Source: Astropecten irregularis
Lineage: Eukaryota; Echinodermata; Asteroidea; Paxillosida; Astropectinidae
NCBI GenBank assembly: GCA_963971285.1
Contig: OZ020244.1
Span: 2,108,001-2,172,000 of the forward strand
Direction of reading: 5' to 3'
Length of the DNA: 64,000 bases
The notes under the pieces were generated by a model. It worked only from the letters and a program-made list of their open reading frames with translations. It made no database searches and was not told the DNA's origin. Each line of letters begins with the position of its first letter. The stretch's first letter is position 1. Position numbers and translations under genes: made by a program. Positions 35,651 through 56,771 of this stretch are shown here, piece by piece.

Positions 35651-35869
35651 TTGGAATTTTTTGCATTGAATGTTGTACAGTTTAAAAGAAATTTGTATAA
35701 TCAGAGGTCCATTTGATAACCCTATCAGTACTGTACTTGAAACCTTTTCTTTTTTGAATTTGTATTGTTTTTAGATCTGTTCTGAATTGTAAAACATAAT
35801 TGTAGGAGGTTGGGGGATTCATCAGGAAAGATAATGAAGATGTTGAGGCATCTTCATAGAAGTTACATT

Positions 35870-36627
35870 ATCATGCATTTGCACAGGAGGGTACATGTCA
35901 TGCATCTTCACGTGAGGCTACATGTCATGCATCTTCACATGAGGCTACATGTCATGCATCTTCACTTGAGGTTACATGTCATGCATCTTCACATGAAGCT
36001 ACATGTCATGCATCTTCACATGAGGCTACATGTCATGCATCTTCACTTGAAGTTACATGTCATGCATCTTCACATGAGGCTACATGTCATGCATCTCCAC
36101 ATGAGGCTACATGTCGTGCATCTTCACATGAGGCTACATGTCATGCATCTTCACATGAGGCTACATGTCATGCATCTTCACTTGAGGTTACATGTCATGC
36201 ATCTTCACATGAAGCTACATGTCATGCATCTTCACATGAGGCTACATGTCATGCATCTTCACTTGAGGTTACATGTCATGCATCTTCACATGAAGCTACA
36301 TGTCATGCATCTTCACATGAGGCTACATGTCATGCATCTTCACATGAGGCTACATGTCATGCATCTTCACATGAGGCTACATGTCATGCATCTTCACATG
36401 AGGCTACATGTCATGCATCTTCACATGAGGTTACATGTCATGCATCTTCACATGAGGCTACATGTCATGCATCTTCACATGAGGCTACATGTCATGCATC
36501 TTCACATGAGGCTACATGTCATGCATCTTCACTTGAGGTTACATGTCATGCATCTTCACATGAGGCTACATGTCATGTATCTTCACATGAGGCTACGTGT
36601 CATGCATCTTCACTTGAGGTTACATGA
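35870..36627. repeat. 27-bp minisatellite, about 28 units, with higher-order structure
   Basis: The consensus unit is ATGCATCTTCACATGAGG plus CTACATGTC. About 28 head-to-tail copies differ at few positions. Three unit types (TTGAGGTT, ATGAAGCT and ATGAGGCT variants) recur as an ordered trimer at units 3-5, 11-13 and 14-16, a sign of unequal exchange in blocks. Because 27 is a multiple of three, one frame stays open for 290 codons; I do not consider it a gene. The array starts about 240 bp after the KMT2E poly(A) signal. Confidence 0.9.
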
Positions 36628-36904
36628 AGATGACGTTGGCAGGTTGTGGTTTGTCGCAAATGTCACAACTGCTTGTTTTTAGAAATTTTCTAATTCTAGA
36701 AGTTTTCCCTGCACAGGTTTGCTGTTATAATTGTTAAGCACAGCCATTGGCTACATCCACCAGTTCAAATATTCATTCGTGTTAATAAGCTTTCTTCCAT
36801 GAGATCAATGCAAATTAGCCATAATGTGATAATTGCTATCTTATTTCCCACTTGAAATTCTGCTATAACTCTGGATCAATTCTCCAATTTCATTGTTCAA
36901 TACA

Positions 36905-37150
36905 AGAATTAGGCCTGGATTGCTATACAAGTAATAAACTGCTGCAAACTGCTCATAGGCCAAAATAATGACCTGAAATTTATAAAATGCTTGGAGTAAG
37001 GAGGGCCTGACGCGTTTCGATTCTAGCAAGATCTTTATTGAAGGAGGAGGGCCTGACGCGTTTCGATCCTGATGTCTATCTAAGGCTAGCCTTCAATAAA
37101 GATCCTGCTAGGATCGAAACACTTCAGGCCCTCCTAACTCCAAGCAAGTA
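36905..37150. mobile_element. repeat family F with foldback
   Basis: Reads GCTCATAGGCCAAAATAATG, AGGGCCTGACGCGTTTCGAT, then later ATCGAAACACTTCAGGCC, an inverted pair around GATCTTTATTGAAGG and CTTCAATAAAGATCCTGCT. The left half is itself partly duplicated (GGAGGGCCTGACGCGTTTCG appears twice, 40 bp apart). Confidence 0.65.
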
Positions 37151-37892
37151 ATAGGGTAATGGACTTCTGATCTTTCCAGATAAATTGATGAAAACTTTGA
37201 TGTGTTCGACTTGGTTGAATTATCCACAATTTATGGTCTTCTGTCCTGAATGTAAAACATGTTTGTTTTCCATGTTGGTTTGTTTGTGTGTGCCATTTTT
37301 TTTTTACAACCTAATATTGAATTCTATTATTAAGCCAAGAAATATGTTAATTCAGTTATCTGAGTGTCAATTATTCCCATGAAATCTGTAAATTTAAAGT
37401 GCACTGGCATATTTTATGACACTGGTTGACTAGCAATATCATGTAAACATGTAGTTTGTGTACCCTGTTAGTGCACAGTATATCATTGTTTGACAACCAG
37501 CGTCGATACTGTCCGTGCATCTTATTTGCATATTTCATAGGAATGACCTAGTGTACGCACACACCTTCAAAGGGCATTAGATATACATAGTATGTTTTCT
37601 GTTTTGTTTGTGTGTTAAAAAGTTTGTTTTTCTCAAGCATTGAACAAAATATCAATTGAAATGTGAGTTTTCAAAGAAGAATTTTAGGTCCACTGTAATT
37701 GTCATGGTTCAAAAACCCAGGATTTCTGCATTTTTACTTATAATGCAAATCAGGAATATCAGCATCATAGTGTAAGCATACAGCCCTTAATAGCGATGGG
37801 AAGTACACACATTTTGTACTTCACATACTGTCCTTATGTTTTCTATTGTCCCTGTACTTAAATAAATTCCCATGGACTAAACACACATATGT

Positions 37893-38062
37893 ATACAAGT
37901 TATAAATTGCTGTAAACTGCTCATCCGCCAAAATAATGACCTGGAATTTAAAAAAATGCTTAGAGTTGGGAGGGCCTGACGCATTTCAATCCTAGCAAGT
38001 AACAGGATCTTTATCAAAATGTGTCAGGCTCTTCTAACTCCAAGCATTTGATAAAATTCGGG
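37893..38062. mobile_element. repeat family F copy
   Basis: CATCCGCCAAAATAATGACC, GGGAGGGCCTGACGCATTTC and AACTCCAAGCATTTGATAAA, in the same order as at 36.9 kb. Confidence 0.6.
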
Positions 38063-38599
38063 TACGTTGGAGGATGATTTTGAACAAAAGAAGTCCATTG
38101 GAGGACTAGAACTGTTTCATCTTTGAACCTCTAGTCTTGACTGGCGATGTTCATTTTGTTAATGTTGATTATAAAACTGGCTGCAATGAATGTCAACAGA
38201 GAGCAGCATATACACTGCTTAAAACAAATGTTTTGAGCCAGGCATAGTAGACTCGTTCCCAGTCCCTTCCTTGTCTTCAATTAACAAAATGAGTGTCAGA
38301 GGTCTAGACTTGTTTATCCTTCTTTATTTGCAAGATAAGATGTGGTAACTTCCGAGTTTGGCTGCTCATAATATACGCTATCATGGGCATGCAGTCAGTT
38401 CCACTTGTTATTCATATGCTGTCATACATAATCACCCTGTTGGTCCAACTTGGGGTCCCCTCAAATTCTCTACGGCTCTTTTCATTGCTGACCCATGAAA
38501 TATGTTGGCAACAAGGGCAGAACGCTTATAAATTATGGTAATTTATACCATTCTTCATTAAACTGATCGGCCTAATGAAATAAATCCCTTTTATTACTA

Positions 38600-38922
38600 T
38601 AAGGCCGGAAAAAAAATTGTTGTGTTGCCCTCAGCGACCGACCGTAAAATGCCAAAACTTTGTGTTGGGATTTTTTTTTTTTTTTCCTCCAAGTCCTAAA
38701 GTATAAAAACTCACCATTTTTGACAGAAAATGTAAGATTTAGCAGTAAAAAAAGCGTGTCTCCTCAAAACGACGCAAGACCATTGATTTTTAAGCCCTGG
38801 TGACCATACATCCTGTATTTATTCTTTCATGTTTGAAAGTCGGCCAAAAAAAAAAAGACAGACCGACCCAAAATTTTTAATTTTCCACTTGTGGGCAACA
38901 CAACAATTTTTTTTTAGGCCTA
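38600..38922. mobile_element. MITE with 30-bp AGGCC...TTGTTGTGTTGCCC ends
   Basis: About 320 bp. AGGCC then A/G-rich sequence, ATTGTTGTGTTGCCC at the left and GGGCAACACAACAAT, a T run and AGGCCT at the right form an inverted repeat of about 30 bp. The interior includes GACCGACC words facing GGTCGGTC-type words. A single copy in this window. Confidence 0.75.
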
Positions 38923-39351
38923 ATGGCAACAAGGACTACGTTTAAACATCAATGAATAATGAACTTAATGTTAGATCATTGGTTATTAAACCCAGTTACA
39001 CATCAGAAGAAATTGTGTTCAGTATATTGTTAATGGAAATGGTTTGATCATTGAATAATTACAACCCGTTGTTACAGTATGCCATGACTATTGTTATGTT
39101 TTTGTTCACTAGTGCCCTAACTGCATAATGCTGCAGATAACATAACCTACATACATACAGCCTGTAAATAAAATGTGTACAAAACAAGAACCTTCAAACT
39201 ATACTCTCTTTCTCATGTTTTTGTGTCATTATGCTTAATTACCTTTTGCTTGGTTTTATTTTTAAATTTAAATTTATATTTTTATTTTCATACAGCCAAT
39301 CTGAAATCCTAAGCAATGAAAAGTGGCAAAAACTAGTTCGGAATGCAAGTC

Positions 39352-39640
39352 CTAGACAATTCACTTTGGTAGCATACCAAAACAGAAATCTTCACAGATT
39401 TACCTTTAACTTAGGGTATAAAGATGGTGATGGTAGAAGCATACCGTTATAATATTTGTGCTGAAATGTTGTATTTATCCAGAAAAGAGTAAAGCCAGGT
39501 TTGAAAATACTGTGAGCGTTTTTCATTGTTTTTCCAAATTGTGGGCATTGTATGGCACAGGGAAATTCACAGATGACTGGTATTTTATCGTTCTTGATAT
39601 ATTTACCCATGAATCTGCATTTCTTTGGCAAAAAATATGT
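39352..39640. mobile_element. family A MITE, damaged copy
   Basis: Contains CAAAACAGAAATCTTCACAG, AAGATGGTGATGGTAGAAG and CATGAATCTGCATTTCTTTG in the order expected for an inverted family A element; the terminal repeats are lost. Confidence 0.55.
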
Positions 39641-39869
39641 TTTTTTATTATTTATAAATATTTATTTCAATGTTCATTTCTTTTTCATTGTGTATTTACT
39701 TACACTCTTGAAAACTGGAATTATCATATTTTTTTAGTAAGGGACATGAAGTCTTCAATTATGATTTTTTTTTTGTCCCAAACTCCCAAATTCATGAGGT
39801 AGAATGCTTTATCCTGTCTAGAATAAAATACAGCAATTAAAATTTAATAATATTCATTATTATTTATTT

Positions 39870-40046
39870 GACCGCCCTCTGTTTTGCACGGCCACGCCCC
39901 CTGCCTTGGTAGGTCTCTGTAAGTCTAGTATCAGACGCATCGCCTATTTCGTGGTTTAATACAGTACATGTACACGTAATAGTCTGGTAGTCGAACTACG
40001 TATGCGCTATGCATGGATGAGCTTTCCTTTACAAATTACAAGCAAT
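39870..40046 (+). promoter_or_regulatory. METAP2: putative METAP2 promoter and 5' UTR
   Basis: A local CpG increase with a GC/KLF-type box (CCACGCCCCC, around 39891) precedes the METAP2 start. Two in-frame ATGs (40002, 40017) lie upstream of 40047; the one at 40002 has a poor context, whereas 40047 has A at -3 and G at +4. Confidence 0.4.
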
Positions 40047-49053
<9,007 letters not shown>

Positions 49054-52000
49054 ACTCAGGGGCAAGGCAAGGAGAGATAGAGGATCATTTGCATCCCTAA
49101 CCCTCTGCACCTAGCTAGCTACCACAACACAAAGCAAGAGCTGCTTACCACACGCTACCACACACTTCTACTGTGTCCACATGGGGACTGGCTTATAAAA
49201 CTCATGCCACACAAACCACACTGTGGTGTATTGTAGTATTCAGGATACCACACTTACTACACAAACCATGTGTGGTAAACTGGTATGCAGGTGGGTTAGG
49301 GTTAAAGCAGTTTCTGTAGCCAGAAACAATGCTTGACTGATTCAGCGAGCGCTGAATATATTAATAGTTATAGAAAAGAAACCCCAGAGGGTTGTACAGA
49401 GTTTGAATCTGCTAAACACGTACAGTTTGGGGCCAATTTTACAACCCTGCTTAGCACAAAATTCGCTAACCATGACATTTCTGTCTTAATAAAAACAGGG
49501 GGTAACAATCAAATTTCCATGTGTTGTGTATCATTGTTCTTTGGTTGTTGTTCGCTGACCATGAATATCAAATGGAACTTTTAATGGTGGTTTGTTTTAT
49601 TGGGCGAGACATGTTTGTGCTATTAAGCACATTTTTGCGCTTAGCAGTGGCATGAAATTGGCCCCTGTTAAATAGAAGGGCTTCCCATCCAGCTTGAATA
49701 TAATTCTTGATGAACCATACAAATTGCATCATTATGGCCACAAGAAGGAATACATAATTCATTGATTAAGCATGTTTCTTCTTATAATTTCAAGATCTTA
49801 CAGAATTTCATTTGTACATTTTTGTATATTGATGTGCAGTTAACATGTAATCATTGCTTAAGATAAGCTTTTCCATTGAATACGTTGACAAAGTAATGAA
49901 AATATTACCTTTCAAAACTGCAGAGCATGAACAAGTTGTGTTGTGTTTTTTTCTTTCAAAAGTTTGTCCATATCATCTACAGTCAGATACAAATATTTCA
50001 AAGTATTTGCACACTTTCACACTTTGCTAGACATTGACACACTTCCATTTTGAATACTTATGAAATGCAAACAGTTTAACACTTGTAAGATGGATGTCTT
50101 CTGTTTTCAAAATGTGTTACCCTGACATTGAAGTTTGCAAAGTCCTGCAAGATTGATATGCACCAAGCCTCATGGAACAGGACTTCAGAAGTGAACAAAG
50201 CCTTATGAAGTGGAAGTGTACTGAACATCAAGAAATAGAAGTGTGCGTCTTTTCTCCTTTTTTTTCAGAGAAAGATGTCAGATTTTTTGTAATTATAACT
50301 TTAAAAACGCACAATTATTTAATCATTTCTGTAATTCAAAGCTGTGGATGCACTGAACAGCTTAAGCAAGTGCTTAGGTCTTTGTAAGCATTGCAGATAC
50401 CTTCATGTACATGTACATTGCTTGTTTAATTTGCCCTCTTTATTTTACATTGCTATTTTCACGAAGTGTAAACCGGTCTTGACTTTATTTATCATTGTGG
50501 TTTTGGTATCATCACTTTTTCATCAGTCAATTTTTCTTTGTGACTTAAAAAAAGTCAGTTTCCCTTGTGGTTATTTGATGATTATAAGTAAATAATTACT
50601 TATTTCTTAATTTATTTGGAATGACATTGTAAAACTTTTGTAAGAAGATTGCGAAGTATTTATGGTCTTCCTTTGAAGTGATGCATGCAAATAAGCTGGA
50701 GTATGTTAGATATGAATATTCATAGATATTTATGATGAATATTCATAAGTATCACTGCAGGAACCATTAGCACAGTTAGAAAAAAGAAGATTTCGGAGTG
50801 TCTAAAGCAGCTCCATATATACGTAGAAGATTTCCTTGTTGAAAAACAATTTTGCCTTGACCATATAATAATACTTTAAAAATCCTTGGGATTTGGCGGT
50901 GTGTGCATGGTTTGCTTCTGACTGCCAAACGAACAAAGATAATTGACTATTGGGGTCACCACCATTGTAGGGCTGGATGGCTCAGTTGGTAAAGCGCCTG
51001 TATGGTATTCAGGAGGTCGCCGGTTCGAATCCCGCTCTAGTTAATTTTCCCTTGTTCACTTTTCAATCACATTGAACAAAATTGATTTTGCTAATTATAG
51101 TTTGATATTATAGATTCAGCATATACTGTTATAATGTAAGGCTCAATAATGTTTCTTTGTATGATTCTAAACATACGCACAAGTTTCTGCCGGATCAGTT
51201 AGATAATTGCCAGTTTAAGTGGCATTGTTTTGTACTATAAATGTAAAAAACAAAAAGCAAACTTAGTTTTGGGTTCACATCAAGAATGTGCATAAGTGTA
51301 ATATACCTACAAATCTGTTGAAAGTTTGGCTATTATGTATTTCTCAATATACAATAAACACATCATCAATTAATCTGATAGATAAAAGTGGTGATTGTCC
51401 AATGATTACAAGTAATGTATGTATCTATAGTGTGAGGTTTGTACAATGTACACACAGGACCCTATTATTATTTTGATAGTACATGTAGTGGTTGTCTAAC
51501 ATTCCCCACACCAAATATCACTTGTTGAGTAGAGCCAATGGAAGGGACCGGTTAGATTACTGACGGAGATTGGGATCTGTGTGTCATTGCAAATAAAATG
51601 ATCGTTGAATTTGATGGATATCTAGGGTTGATCCCTTAACGGAAGACACTTGACCCTCGTTTGAGGACATGATTACGTGTATATTCCAGGGTAATTTGTG
51701 ATTTGTGATTTGCTGCCAAAATTCCTCTACCAAAATAACATCATCAATGATTTGTTACAGTACAGTTATGCACAAAACTTTGCTTTTAATATCATGAAAA
51801 CCTTAATTCCTGGTACAGAACACGATTGTCAACCAAATGCTCCCATATCGTAGTTTGCCCCTTTAATCATTGGCAGGTTGCATGATCCTTTAATGATTAT
51901 GGATAAGTGCCGCTGCACCGCCACATATTTGTGTCCATGCGCAGTTGGAAAGTAGAGCACCAACTGTATTTGAATTTTTGGTTAATTTTCTATTTTATCA

Positions 52001-52060
52001 GTATTTGAATGAATCTATATTGGAGGAAGATGTAAAATTTAAAAAGTCCTTTCTTCTTTT
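49054..52060 (+). other. METAP2 3' flank and intergenic repeats
   Basis: After the METAP2 stop comes a family G repeat (49080-49310) and a family E repeat (49425-49670). AATAAA hexamers occur at about 49488 (inside family E), 51353 and 51592; I cannot tell which ends the METAP2 mRNA. Apart from the SINE at 50930-51066, nothing coding was found. Confidence 0.45.
50930..51066 (+). mobile_element. tRNA-derived SINE, nearly complete
   Basis: GAACAAAGATAATTGACTAT, GGGCTGGATGGCTCAGTTGG (A box) and CGGTTCGAATCCCGCTCTAG (B box), tail CCTTGTTCACTTTTCAAT. Colinear with the copy at 44.6 kb. Confidence 0.8.
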
Positions 52061-52069
52061 TCAGAGAAG

Positions 52070-54130
52070 ACAGGCCGAACGGATACTTTATTCGAAGCCA
52101 AAATAGTTGACCAAGCGTATTAATTCATAAGTTTGCTAGAATATAGTTCGGTGACCAGTCTCTCGTACGTATACTGCACTGCATGCACCACATCGAACAG
52201 CTCCGGACAGAATCATTCTGGTAAGGGCCTAATTTTGCCGCTTATAACTGTGTTTTAATACTCAGGCTGATAAGTGTGGGGATGTATGTACATGTACTGT
52301 TAACATTCTGCTCACTACGGGTGTATTTTAGTGGGAATGTGTTTCCCCGAAAGGGTAAACAAAATATAATTTTCCTGATGCGATGTGGGTTATCGAATTG
52401 CAATGTCGTAGGTCATGCATAGCCTGCAGTCATCGGTTTCCGATGGGATAACGGGAAAACTTCTATAAAACAGAAACGAAATAAAATTTCAGAAAATCAC
52501 TTCACTAACTTTGAACTGGACACTTCCAGATTATACTCTGTAAAAATCCTCGAAGTTGAAGTCTTTTCTTTGGAAATATTGTCCGTCATTTACAGCGACA
52601 TCGATTCCGCTATGTAAACAAAGCGTCACCAGTTTTCGATAACTTGGTTGTGCGGCAAAGTTCGTTGACATCGGAGTAGCTATGGCGTGCCAAGTCACTC
52701 AAAAATTGATGAAATATTGTCCTGACTTGATTTGATCGAACTGGGTCGATGGAGTTATTTATAAAAGGTTCTGAAACGGTTTTGATTCAAAGATCATGAA
52801 TGATAAATTATTTTTTATAAATAAATGGTTGAATCAACAAAATGAGAATTTGGTACAGATCATGGTAGGTAAAATTATTATCACAACATTTTTATAATAT
52901 ATGGCATCATTATGAGAGGCCTAAACGTGGATAGCTTAAGTTCATCAGCTTAGCAAAGTTTCAAATTAAAAAGAGAAAAATAAAATTATGGCACTTCGAT
53001 TTGAGAAAGACTTTAACACTTTTGTTACATTGGCATGCCATAAAAACCCAGATCGCACTGGGATCACGTGACCTGCCGTCTGACATCGGAAGAATGAAAG
53101 TTGTTCGAGCAGACGACAGTTTAGTTTGAAATATTTGACCACAGATTGTGTCTTTTATAAACGTTTGAACATTAGCCTTAAAATGCATTAGTAATCTATA
53201 CCCAAAATTACATAGTTTTTTACTTTTGAGTATCAGTCACAACTGAAAACTTTATTCTCAATATCCTGAATGTTGGAGATAGCCCTGAGTGTAGTCATCA
53301 CTTCAGGCATACTGATCACGAAGTATCACGCACGGTCTCGCGGTAAATGGGAATCAAATTTCGTCATCGAAAACATATGTCCATCGGAAACTCATGACCG
53401 GACGATACAGCATACTTTACATAAAACGCTGTTTAGTAAATTTTCTTTTGTATTTGTACATGTATTTGTATTTGTTTATGTACATGCGCATGTATTTGTA
53501 CACGTATATTTTGCACAATTATGAGCATTTATGACCTGTTTCCATTATGTAGTCTTGACTGGAGACGTTTTACGTTCGTTAATTTCGAGTAGGCCTATAA
53601 ATCGCTGCATTGCCAACAGAGGGCGTGAGATACACTGCTGAAAACAAAGTTGTCATAACCCTTGCATAAAATAAGATGACCTTTCACTTAAAGTAGTATC
53701 ATACTTTGGTTTTTATCAAAGAAATACAGATTCATGGGCAAAAATATCAAGACAAAATTAATACTAACAGTCATCTGTGAGTATGTCTGTCCCATGCGGT
53801 GCCCATTTTGAAAAATGTTAACGTTATGTTTCTACCACCACCATCTTCATACCCTGTAAGTTATACATAAATCTGTGAACATTTCTGTTTTGGTTTCTTT
53901 CCAAAGTATGATACTACCTTTAAACTTCAAAGTGATAACTTTATTAGTATATTACTATTAACTTTGTGCATTAAAATTGGAATCGTATAATAACGAGAAT
54001 ACACGTGATGTAATGACAGGTAATGTCAATGAATTCATTCACAGTTGTTGGGGAATTATGCGACAAGCCATTTAAAGCCTACAAGTAGCTGGACACCATG
54101 AGCCTGCTGCCAGTCACTATTGAAGCTAGG
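52070..54130 (+). other. candidate first and second exons of an unidentified + strand gene
   Basis: A donor-like site TCTG then GTAAGG lies at 52220/52221. An acceptor-like CACAG at 54044 precedes a segment ending in a strong donor AGG then GTGAGT at 54130/54131. In this second segment an ATG at 54098 has an excellent context (GACACCATGA) with an in-frame TAG nine bases earlier, and encodes MSLLPVTIEAR in phase 0 at the donor. No further exon of such a gene is recognisable to the right, so it may run far beyond, may be a non-coding RNA, or may be chance. Confidence 0.25.
53688..53924. mobile_element. family A MITE, internally deleted
   Basis: Ends AAGTAGTATCATACTTTGG and CCAAAGTATGATACTACCT with TTAA on both sides, but only about 235 bp long. 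Confidence 0.7.
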
Positions 54131-54256
54131 GTGAGTGCTTGCTGAATGCCGCATAAGTTATAATGAAAAATCATACACACACATACATATATTGTACATG
54201 TATGTATACTTTATGTTGAAACTTGAAACTCAAACTATCAACACGTAAAATTGTCT

Positions 54257-54614
54257 TTTAAAGGTAGTATCATACTTTGGTTTTTATCAAAGAAATGAAG
54301 ATTCATGGGCAAAAATATCAAGACAGATATAGTAACGGTCATCTGTGAAAATTTCAGTCCCATACATTGCCCACTTTTTGAGAAAACAGTGAAAAACAGC
54401 CACAGTATTTCTTAAGTCTTTTCTCTTTTATTTTTGATCTTTTAAAAGATTTGGTCGTTGTTTTACTAATTTCTGGAGAAATACACCATTTCAGTCGGAA
54501 ATATTTTAACAGTAGGTTTCTACCAGCATCATCTTCATACCCTGAAAGTTATACGTCAATCTTTAATAAACATTTCTGTTTTGGTCTCTTACCAAAGTAT
54601 GATACTACCTTAAC
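54257..54614. mobile_element. family A MITE, complete copy
   Basis: About 355 bp, ends AGGTAGTATCATACTTTGG and CCAAAGTATGATACTACC, flanked by TTAA on both sides. Begins 127 bp after the putative exon donor at 54131. Confidence 0.75.
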
Positions 54615-55967
54615 AAGGGTTCTTGTACTAATTCACTAATTAATGAAAACAGAGAAGTGAAGAGTAGTCCACACTGTATATGCTGCTGTGTCAGGGCTAG
54701 CTCGTCTATTTCTCCCTTAACCGCCTTGGGATACTCTCTGAGTCAGAAGGCAACACAGGCTTCCTGCATTTGCTAATTATAGTATATAATCATATCATAC
54801 AGTTTGGACCAGAAACTTCTGATTTGATTTACTAAACGATTTTTGTGCTTGAGTACAATTTGGTGCTTTTTACAGGTCTTGAAAAATTGCCCCATCAAAT
54901 TAGTCTTATTCTTTTTGAACTCATTTGAATTGCTTTGATTTATCATAGGTCTTTGTGATACCCACTGATTGCTCTTTCATATTCATGAAACAAATGGAAG
55001 CTTGTGTAATTTATTGTTAGGCCTACTTATTACAGAAAAAAGAGGGGAAAATGAAATCCATTAACCATGATTGTATTAAAGAAAAATGCATAAATCCGTC
55101 ATTATCATGGCTTCAAAATTTTAAATGTCTCTTTTCCATGAAGCCTCGGAAATTTGAGCTGAGTTGACGATCAGCAAATGCAGATTGAGCAGAATAATTA
55201 GGGCATAGTATAAGTTAAATACCATCCAATTTAATGACCTTGCATTTCACTGCGCCAATTATAAAGTATATAGGATCTCTTCATATGCAGCCAATCTGTT
55301 TCTGGGGTGACCTATTTTTCTCTTGAATATTCCTAGACTTTGACTGTGATGTGTGACTTTGGGAAAGATTTTCTTCTTCTATTTTAAAATAGGAAAACTA
55401 AGATATTTTGAAACCATTCTTTCGCTGAAAAGTTCGTACTGTCTCCCTCGGTGCTTGGTCTATGTCAGACAAAGCAATTTTTACAGGCAATTTTGAGTCG
55501 ACAATTACAATTAAACGACTCTGCATGCAAATGGTAACTTCGGCAGCAAAAACCCCTTTCTGTAGTAATATTCGGATGTCATCCTCCAGAAAATGACGTT
55601 AATAGCCCCCTGTGACACGGGCATTAATTCACCCAAATGATAGGCCTTCGCGATTTGTGTGTACATTAATGAATGAAAAACGTCTTGGCAGTACTGCTAT
55701 TAGCATGCGAGTGAGTATAGGGGAACACAAGTTATGCCTATAGTGTGCATGCGCGTAAGCAATGCTGCTCAGCTAACAGGCTGTGCGACATCCACATAAC
55801 CTCACTGCTATACCATTACAGCTCCCATGCATGAATTACGCTGGAGTCAGATCCGTCTTATTAAAGTTAAAGTAGAAAACAATAAATGTGGGTCCTGTGT
55901 AACTCTCTTCTGACAGTACTGAATTTATTAGATTCATAATAAGCTCTGTAATAGCTACTTCACATTC

Positions 55968-56254
55968 ATGAAATGGAAATGGGGAAATCTTCTTAAGTAC
56001 AATTGCCAATTATAACGAATGGTTAACTCCATGAAATCTCTATTACTATTTTAGTTCATTTCAACATTATTATGCAAGCCGTATAATTTGACTAAATTTG
56101 AATAAAATTTACATGATGAAATGGAAATGGGGAAATCTTCTTAAGTACAATTGCCAATTATAACGAATGGTTAACTCCATGAAATCTCTATTACTATTTT
56201 AGTTAATTCATCATTATTATGCAAGCCGTATAATTTGACTAAATTTGAATAAAT
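55968..56254. repeat. 148-bp direct tandem duplication
   Basis: ATGAAATGGAAATGGGGAAA begins both copies (55968 and 56116). The copies are almost identical over their length, apart from a few changes near TTAGTTCATTTCAACATT versus TTAGTTAATTCATCATT. High identity implies a recent duplication or a conserved one. Confidence 0.9.
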
Positions 56255-56499
56255 GGCCACATTTATCGTAGTTAAAAATAAAACCTAATTCGGCGACTTA
56301 GTACAACCAGCAAATTTTAATGAACTTTCAAAAATTTATCACGAGAAATCTTACTGGAAACAGTGCAACAGTATACCGTCATCTGTAATCTTCCAAATAT
56401 TTGTACCAAAAATCTAATATAGGCCTACACATAGAATACAAGTATCAAATTGTACAACGATCGAAGAATACGATAATTCCTACGGTGCTGAGTTTAATT

Positions 56500-56771
56500 A
56501 CCAGTTCATTTCAGTCCCATGATGTTGCCCACTTTTTAAGAAAACAGTGAAAAACGGCCACCGTATTCCTTAAGTCTTTTCTCTTTTATTTTTGATCTTT
56601 TAAAAGATCAAAAAGATTTTCGGTGGTTGTTTTACTAATTTCTGGATAAATAAACCATTTCAGGCGGAAATATTTTAACGGTACTCTACCACCACCATCT
56701 TCATACCCTGTAAGTTATACGTAAATCTGTGAGCATTTCTGTTTTGGTGTCTTACCAAAGTACCTTTAAAG
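56500..56771. mobile_element. family A MITE, left end missing
   Basis: Contains TTTCAGTCCCATGATGTTGC, ACGTAAATCTGTGAGCATTT and ends ACCAAAGTACCT then TTTAAA. Confidence 0.6.

Larger units (their letters stand above)
36628..39850. other. intergenic region between KMT2E and METAP2
   Basis: AT-rich DNA with repeat copies described separately (36.9, 37.9, 38.6 and 39.4 kb). No exon with coding character was found on either strand. Confidence 0.5.

Noticed and set aside
35870..36627. CRISPR-like regular repeats
   Set aside because: Units are directly adjacent with no unique spacers, and the host is an animal genome.
35810..36682. 290-codon open frame on the + strand
   Set aside because: It is produced by the 27-bp minisatellite, whose period is a multiple of three; the frame opens with a non-ATG codon and has no flanking coding signal.
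40002..40046. METAP2 start at the upstream in-frame ATGs
   Set aside because: The ATG at 40002 has a poor initiation context and would add 15 residues unlike METAP2 N termini; ATG 40047 has A at -3 and G at +4.
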